A stretch of 64,000 nt of DNA, taken from a bacterium 0.1xD8-71 (GTDB lineage: Bacteria; Bacillota; Clostridia; Lachnospirales; Lachnospiraceae). The stretch spans positions 1 to 64,000 of the forward strand of contig RAYR01000020.1 of NCBI GenBank assembly GCA_003612405.1. The letters run 5' to 3'. The notes under the pieces were generated by a model, which was not told the DNA's origin, searched no databases, and was given only the letters and a program-made list of their open reading frames with translations. This document shows positions 59,242 through 64,000 of this stretch, in pieces. The translations under genes were made by a program, and so were the position numbers. How positions within the stretch are numbered: position 1 is the first letter of the stretch; the number at the start of each line of letters is the position of its first letter.

Positions 59242-60021
59242 TTATATCTTCTTGTCAATCACTAACCAGGATTCCCTGCCATCCTCATACTCTGAAACAA
59301 ATGTATATGCGTAACGTGCATCCTCATACTGTATGTAATATACTGTCCCATCCTCGAAATACATAAAACCTTCCTGAATCTCCGTCTCATGAAGGGCCTC
59401 CTGTATCTGCGCAAAATTCAGTCCTGCCAATTCTTCCACCGGGCCTCTGTTTTCATTTGGTGTGAAGATAATGAGTGCCCTTGGCAACGCATACTCCCAC
59501 GGTTCGCTCATACTGTCATTTCCATACTGAATTAATATATCTTCAACCGTGCCAAACGTCACGCCGCCAAAATGGGAATTTAGGTGTCCCCACACGCCGC
59601 ATACCGATAAATCATCGCTATTCTCAATCCGCAGCATTTCTCCCTCTTTCATCCTGAAATATTTCTCATAGATTATGTAAGAATCCTCATCTTCATTTCC
59701 CTTCTTTTCCACCAGATCCAGAAGGTCGTTCTTTAACTGTAATAACTGTAGTTCTTCCTCCCTGTCACGCAGTTGTTCCTGCTGTTCCTTCAGAAATCCT
59801 TCCTGTTCCCCGCTCATGGCATACTGGGGCGGATCCGCAATCTCAAGATTTCTCAAAGACGGCTCTTTCTGCATCTCCTCTTCCCGCGCAGGGTCCGAAA
59901 CCATATCTACAATCATCGTTTCCTGTTCTACTTTCCTCTGACAGAGTAAAATGCATCCCGCTATGCAGCCTATGGTGCAGACTGCCATCAGCAGACACTT
60001 TACCATAACATGTTTCATCAT
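59242..60021 (-). CDS. one-TM coiled-coil protein
   Basis: A 259-residue protein with TM ~7-27 (LLMAVCTIGCIAGCILL), a coiled coil at ~70-112 (LKEQQEQLRDREEELQLLQL), and a compact C-terminal domain with SVCGVWGHLNSHFGGVTFG and FYFEDGTVYYIQYED-like strands. The outer domain is probably on the extracytoplasmic side. Paralogous in layout to 60046-60849. Candidates for an envelope anchor or trans-envelope sensor of the system. Confidence 0.65.
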   Translation of the reverse strand: MMKHVMVKCLLMAVCTIGCIAGCILLCQRKVEQETMIVDMVSDPAREEEMQKEPSLRNLEIADPPQYAMSGEQEGFLKEQQEQLRDREEELQLLQLKNDLLDLVEKKGNEDEDSYIIYEKYFRMKEGEMLRIENSDDLSVCGVWGHLNSHFGGVTFGTVEDILIQYGNDSMSEPWEYALPRALIIFTPNENRGPVEELAGLNFAQIQEALHETEIQEGFMYFEDGTVYYIQYEDARYAYTFVSEYEDGRESWLVIDKKI

Positions 60022-60045
60022 CCATCCCTCTTCATACTTTCCATA

Positions 60046-60849
60046 TCATCTGGGCGTGATATACAATATAGTTGCATCGCCATATTCACTGACAGCCACA
60101 TAATAATATACAAATGCATCATCCTTATACCACAGATATCGGATATATCTCCACTCCAATCTGGCTTCTTCTGCTTCCGACTCCGGATACATTTCCTGGA
60201 TATCAAACAAATACATCCCGGCACGGGCATCTTTGTACCCAAGATCCACCAACGGATTCTCTATCACCAGACCTACGGGCAGCATATTCTGCGAATAATC
60301 CGTGTCATATTGAACCCATATCTTATCCCCTGCCGGCAGTAAATCACCCCAGTAAGATGCATCGGGAAACCTGGCAATTAAGCTTTCAGAACAATCTGTC
60401 TGTTCCAGGATTTCTTCCAATTCCCTTTTTTCTATCTTGAAATATCTCTCTATACCGTTCTTCGTCCCATTTTCTCTGTCCAGTTGTGCTACAATCTCAT
60501 TTAAATATATCTTTGTATCATAGGCTTTCTTCTGTTTCGTATATTCAGTTTCAACTCTTTCTATCTCCTGCCTGTTTGCCTCATACGCCTGTACGAAATT
60601 CTGCATATCCTCTGCCATATGAACCGTCTCTTCGGACAGTCTTTTGTTTGTCTCTTGCCGTGAAGTCACTGCCTTTACTGCTTCCTCTGCCATTTTTGCC
60701 TGCTGCGCCTGTTGAGTTTTCACCTGTTCTATTCTTTGCATTTCTTCCTTCTGCATTTGTATTTGTACCGTAAGGATTATGCCTAATAGAACGCATAGGA
60801 TACAGACAGCTATGCAGCTTCTTTTAACATATTTATAATAGTTGTTCAC
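60046..60849 (-). CDS. one-TM coiled-coil protein
   Basis: A 267-residue protein starting at GTG 60849 (GGGAGAG upstream), TM ~11-31, a long coiled coil ~32-125 rich in Gln/Ala/Glu, and a C-terminal domain (IWVQYDTDYSQNMLPVGLV, RYIRYLWYKDDAFVYYYV). Same architecture as 59242-60021. The two may form a heteromer. Surface-exposed domain predicted. Family not recognised. Confidence 0.65.
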   Translation of the reverse strand: MNNYYKYVKRSCIAVCILCVLLGIILTVQIQMQKEEMQRIEQVKTQQAQQAKMAEEAVKAVTSRQETNKRLSEETVHMAEDMQNFVQAYEANRQEIERVETEYTKQKKAYDTKIYLNEIVAQLDRENGTKNGIERYFKIEKRELEEILEQTDCSESLIARFPDASYWGDLLPAGDKIWVQYDTDYSQNMLPVGLVIENPLVDLGYKDARAGMYLFDIQEMYPESEAEEARLEWRYIRYLWYKDDAFVYYYVAVSEYGDATILYITPR

Positions 60850-60863
60850 CGGATAAACTCTCC

Positions 60864-61052
60864 CTAATCAAACTCAATAAATCCATCTTCCTCCCTGGTA
60901 AAGTTCTTAAAAATATAATATCCATCCTTCCCGTCTCCCGTGAAATCATAGGCTGTTATAAAAATCCCCTCCTGCTCGTGCGGAAACTCCCAGTCTGTTG
61001 TAAGAAATTCTTCAAATTCTTCTTTATCTGTCGAAAGGATCTTATGAATCAG
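60864..61052 (-). CDS. short ORF without ATG (possible non-canonical start or fragment)
   Basis: A 62-residue frame ending SEQ ...EEDGFIEFD, read from a CTG at 61052 that has AGAGGAG at ordinary spacing. No ATG/GTG/TTG in the frame after the preceding FHA stop. Contains an EF-loop-like DFTGDGKDGYYIF, as in the 906-residue lipoprotein. It may be a genuine CTG-initiated small protein, the 3' piece of a larger lost gene, or noise. Confidence 0.38.
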   Translation of the reverse strand: MIHKILSTDKEEFEEFLTTDWEFPHEQEGIFITAYDFTGDGKDGYYIFKNFTREEDGFIEFD

Positions 61053-61077
61053 TTCTGTCTCCTCTTTATCTGTATAC

Positions 61078-61620
61078 TTATCGTACCTTAAGCGGTGCCA
61101 GCCCCAGATAGATAATATCGCCTTTCTCCACCTTACAGGGCTCTCTGGAAGAAACCCTGTAGGGCTTGTCCTCGCCGTTTCTCTGAATCCTGGTTCCGTT
61201 CTCACTGTCCAAGTCCTCTATGTACCAACTGCCGTTACTGTAATTCATGACAGCATGTTCTCCATCCACAGTTCCCGCATAGTCTGTATTTTTGAGGTTG
61301 ATATCTACCTGATTCTGTCCTTCATCCTTTCCGAATACGATGGATGTTTTCTTGTAGATATCCCATGTATCCGTTATATTATTGTCTTCCCCCAGAAGCA
61401 GGATTTCTGAAATCCCGGTTTTTCCTGTATCATGTCTTTCCTTTCTTCTATGCGTTTGGTTTATATCTGTAAACATAAGTAACAGGAAAACCGCTCCCAC
61501 TATCCCCAGAAGAGTCAGACTCGCAATTCTTTCTATATTGTCCAGATAGACATAGGATAAAGTCATTCCTGTTATACAGGATATGATAATCGTTATGTCT
61601 AAGGTTGCTTTCTTGTTCAT
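61078..61620 (-). CDS. membrane FHA domain protein
   Basis: A 180-residue protein from ATG 61620 (GAGGATTACC upstream) with two TM helices (~7-24 and ~32-50) and an FHA domain (~85-178) in the cytoplasm: SIVFGKDEGQNQVDI, VDGEHAVMNYSNGSWYIEDL, SENGTRI. The Gly-Arg of the first FHA loop is Gly-Lys and the Ser before His is Gly-Glu, so phospho-Thr binding may be weaker than in the 58705 protein. It probably recruits a phosphorylated partner to the membrane near the TM coiled-coil proteins. Confidence 0.82.
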   Translation of the reverse strand: MNKKATLDITIIISCITGMTLSYVYLDNIERIASLTLLGIVGAVFLLLMFTDINQTHRRKERHDTGKTGISEILLLGEDNNITDTWDIYKKTSIVFGKDEGQNQVDINLKNTDYAGTVDGEHAVMNYSNGSWYIEDLDSENGTRIQRNGEDKPYRVSSREPCKVEKGDIIYLGLAPLKVR

Positions 61621-61663
61621 ATGGTAATCCTCTTTTGTATTATTTTCTGTACCAGACAAACAT

Positions 61664-63526
61664 CTAATCAACTTCTATCACCATACTGTTTCTGTCCAGT
61701 TGCTTTGTCCTTTCAATACACAGGGCGTTCATGTAATGTCTCTGTGCTTCACTTTCTTCCAGACTGCCATTCAATCCAAATCCCACCGGCCAGAAATAAT
61801 ACTTTCCTTTTTCGGATTTTACAATCATGTATCTGAAGTAATAACTTTCTTCCTCTCCGCAAACCGCTGCTGACAGACATACCGTATTGATATGAATACC
61901 CTCATATTCACCGATTATCATTTCGTATGTTCCACTTCGTCCGTTTTGCCGCAATACATCTTCTATGTACTTCTTCAATGCGCTGATATACTCATCCTCT
62001 TCTATTTCTGCAATGTCTAACAATGGCAGCTCCTGTAAGGTGAATTCTGTTTCTCCCAGCCATACCATATCCTCTGCATACTTCGTAGGAAAACTGTTTT
62101 CCATAAAAAAGGTTGTCTTTAACTGTCCTTTTCCTCCCGCATACACATTGCGATTCAACTGATAAAATTCCATCTTTCCTTCCCGGTTTACATGTACCGG
62201 ACATTTAACCCTGTTTTTAAATCTGACATAGGCATTGACTTGGGATTCGGGAACAAAGAAAAGGCGTGGCTCATTATCCCATGCATACATATAAATTATT
62301 TCATCTTGTAATCCCCGCAGTTCTCCTGTCTGACACCCCAGCTCGTTCATGCCGAACCATTCCTCATAGCTGTACACATACCTGAGCAGCTTAACCGTCT
62401 CCTCCGGATCCATGGTACTAAAATTTATTTCCAGATTGTATTCCGGCCAGTCTATGACATGACCGTCCTCCTCTTCTTGCGGAGCGTCCTCTTCCCTGAC
62501 TTCAAATTCGATCACTTCCCGCTGCAATCCTACAATTCCCGGTATAAAGCCTTCCGGTTCCGCCTCCAAATACGATTCAGAAACGAAATATGTGGGTGAA
62601 TCTGCTCTGGTCGGATAGTATTCAGGACCTACAGAGTCTCCATTGATTTCCCCTCGACAATCAATGATTGAAAAGAAAAGATAATCTTCCAGTGTCTCTC
62701 CGATCACTGCCGCGCTTATTTTACACCGGGTACCATCATATTTTTCCTGTACTCGCCCATAAGTCTCCAGACAGATCTGGAACTCACCATATTCTTGTCC
62801 CTCCCGCAGTAAACTGGCTGCATATTCTACCACGGCATCTATATACTCATTATCATCCACTGCTATCTCCGGCAATGCAATCGTGGCTTCCGGATCAAAA
62901 GTCACTTTCACCTCTCCCAGTTTGACCAGATCATCTGATACAAATTCATAGCTGAAATATATTGGGGAATCATACAGGTCAATCTCTTCATACACAGCAT
63001 CCTTATCCCGCACAATACATTCCCTGATCCTATAGTAATAATCCCCCTCCAGTGAGTTGACAGGAACCCCCTGCTCCGATAACTGCCAGTCTACAAGGAC
63101 ATAAAATACATAGCCGCAGGCCTCTTTGCAGTAATACAGGTTACACATTTCACCATTTACCATGGCTTGGGTATTTGCCTTTTCTTCCGGCAAAAATAAA
63201 ATCTTATTTCCCTCTACGGTATAGAACGATACGTCAATATCCTCCCCTGATGGAAGAAACGACAACCGCTTATAATCATGATCCGCTATATGGTCTATCA
63301 TATTTTCATAGATATACTCATACTCGATTCTTTCTGCTATTTCCTCAAGCGGGATCTGTAAAGATGGTAAGTCTTGTTTATCAGCCTCATTTGGCCTTAT
63401 TTCATTTCTGCCGCAGGCCCCCAGAAGGAAAAGTCCCGTTATGGATAGGCAAAATAAACTTATTTGCAGGCACCAGTATTTATTCGTCCCAAAAAAATGT
63501 GTTTCCACCTTTTTCAGTTTTTCCAT
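61664..63526 (-). CDS. large lipoprotein, candidate immunity for the SleB-like effector
   Basis: About 620 residues from ATG 63526, which lies inside the end of the effector gene (47-bp overlap); the exact start is uncertain. After a signal peptide with GLFLLGACG the mature protein parallels the orphan at 15924-18644 (YSYEEWFGMNELGCQTGELRG, SPIYFSYEFVSDDLVKLGE), but it lacks that protein's duplicated C-terminal domain. Immediately downstream of a partial SleB-like toxin, so the cognate immunity candidate. Also followed by the core operon. Confidence 0.7.
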   Translation of the reverse strand: MEKLKKVETHFFGTNKYWCLQISLFCLSITGLFLLGACGRNEIRPNEADKQDLPSLQIPLEEIAERIEYEYIYENMIDHIADHDYKRLSFLPSGEDIDVSFYTVEGNKILFLPEEKANTQAMVNGEMCNLYYCKEACGYVFYVLVDWQLSEQGVPVNSLEGDYYYRIRECIVRDKDAVYEEIDLYDSPIYFSYEFVSDDLVKLGEVKVTFDPEATIALPEIAVDDNEYIDAVVEYAASLLREGQEYGEFQICLETYGRVQEKYDGTRCKISAAVIGETLEDYLFFSIIDCRGEINGDSVGPEYYPTRADSPTYFVSESYLEAEPEGFIPGIVGLQREVIEFEVREEDAPQEEEDGHVIDWPEYNLEINFSTMDPEETVKLLRYVYSYEEWFGMNELGCQTGELRGLQDEIIYMYAWDNEPRLFFVPESQVNAYVRFKNRVKCPVHVNREGKMEFYQLNRNVYAGGKGQLKTTFFMENSFPTKYAEDMVWLGETEFTLQELPLLDIAEIEEDEYISALKKYIEDVLRQNGRSGTYEMIIGEYEGIHINTVCLSAAVCGEEESYYFRYMIVKSEKGKYYFWPVGFGLNGSLEESEAQRHYMNALCIERTKQLDRNSMVIEVD

Positions 63527-64000
63527 AACCCTCATCCTTATAACCATCTTGACTCCTAAAGCTATCTCTCGTATCAATTTCATTCTTTATTGGTTGCCCA
63601 TTCATATCTTCCAGCTGTTCCATAAAATCAACAATCTGTTGGCGTGTTTCCAAATCTCCCTTTATCACAACGTTTTCTCTTCGATCATTGTCTTTTAATT
63701 CGCCTTCATTTTCATTACCATATTCTTCTATTGCAATAACCATTACTGCCGCAAGTCTCTTTGCATTTTCCCATGCTTTTTTCTCCCCATCAAGATCGAT
63801 TTCAGAAATCTCATCTTCAGAAATTGGTGGACGATATGAGTTAGGCGTTCTTTTTGAATCACGAACAAGAGAATCATATTGACCTGACCCAGTAATAACA
63901 CTATAAATACTATTGCTTTTTGTTCTCTTTAGAAAAATAGTCTCAGAAAACAGTCTGTTTATTATCGAAAACGCCACCGCATTTTGCCCTTCATTCATAT
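63480..64000 (-). CDS. C terminus of a SleB-like (Hydrolase_2) cell-wall hydrolase effector, partial
   Basis: The frame continues past the window edge. Its visible ~173 residues have GQNAVAFSIINRL, then SIYSVITGSGQYDSL and a closing GGNTFFWDE, matching the core of cell wall hydrolase SleB/CwlJ-type (Hydrolase_2) domains. The catalytic Glu of the family lies just upstream of the GQ motif, outside the window. By analogy with the other five toxins the missing N terminus is expected to be a DUF4280-type module, but this cannot be seen. Confidence 0.62.
   Translation of the reverse strand, partial: MNEGQNAVAFSIINRLFSETIFLKRTKSNSIYSVITGSGQYDSLVRDSKRTPNSYRPPISEDEISEIDLDGEKKAWENAKRLAAVMVIAIEEYGNENEGELKDNDRRENVVIKGDLETRQQIVDFMEQLEDMNGQPIKNEIDTRDSFRSQDGYKDEGYGKTEKGGNTFFWDE

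Noticed and set aside
19835-64000. Interpretation as a prophage tail region
   Set aside because: No capsid, portal, terminase, tape-measure or fibre genes; four separate spikes, several toxin-immunity units and FHA/PP2C regulators do not fit one phage.

Overview
The window looks like a chromosomal segment of a low-to-moderate GC Gram-positive gut anaerobe of the Lachnospiraceae/Clostridia type. The reasons are strong GGAGG ribosome sites, lipoprotein and BspA-type leucine-rich repeat proteins, a Tn916-like conjugative-element remnant and Rpn-family nucleases. I saw no rRNA, tRNA or CRISPR array. The taxonomic placement is inference.

Layout. (1) 1-2.0 kb: tail of a mobile region, with a probable group II intron 5' end, a cytidine-deaminase-like gene, Tn916-type HTH and sigma-like genes, and a nitroreductase. 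(2) 2.0-18.7 kb: mostly minus-strand genes for lipoproteins and membrane-anchored proteins. Several are frameshifted, internally deleted or truncated. Most transcription units start from a repeated promoter in which two ATGATGCA boxes 11 bp apart precede a TATAAT -10 box. Two Rpn-type nucleases, an Rpn remnant, a solo nucleotidyltransferase and an AAA/DUF4143 ATPase are interspersed. (3) 19.8-51.4 kb: a minus-strand array of contractile-injection-system tip cassettes. It has four VgrG-like (gp27/gp5) spikes, five DUF4280 (PAAR-like) proteins with C-terminal peptidoglycan-hydrolase-like domains (lytic-transglycosylase-like, a second lysozyme-like one, two GH24-like, one GH19-like), DcrB/Eag-like candidate chaperones, conserved cassette proteins, and secreted, anchored or lipidated candidate immunity proteins. 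(4) 51.5-61.6 kb: a tight operon with an actin/Hsp70-fold ATPase with a SAP-like N terminus, two unknown cytoplasmic proteins, a TPR-fused PP2C-like protein lacking a metal-binding Asp, an intact PP2C, a zinc-ribbon FHA protein, two one-TM coiled-coil proteins and a membrane FHA protein. (5) 61.7-64 kb: a large lipoprotein preceded by the C terminus of a sixth hydrolase (SleB-like), cut by the window edge.

How it fits together (inference). Regions 3-5 encode the tip, toxin, immunity and phospho-regulatory part of a type VI-secretion/contractile-injection-like machine in a Gram-positive bacterium. The toxins attack peptidoglycan, and the adjacent extracytoplasmic proteins would protect the producer. 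Sheath, tube, wedge and ClpV genes are not recognisable here and may lie beyond 64 kb or elsewhere.

The most striking observation is that region 2 is a collinear, same-strand, toxin-free echo of the main cluster. Six successive loci in 7.4-18.6 kb are paralogous to six immunity-type loci at 29.0, 32.4-35.9, 36.2, 43.6, 49.3 and 61.7 kb, in the same order. Spikes and effectors are missing and several copies are decaying. It resembles an orphan-immunity island built by duplication of the whole locus and loss of the offensive genes.
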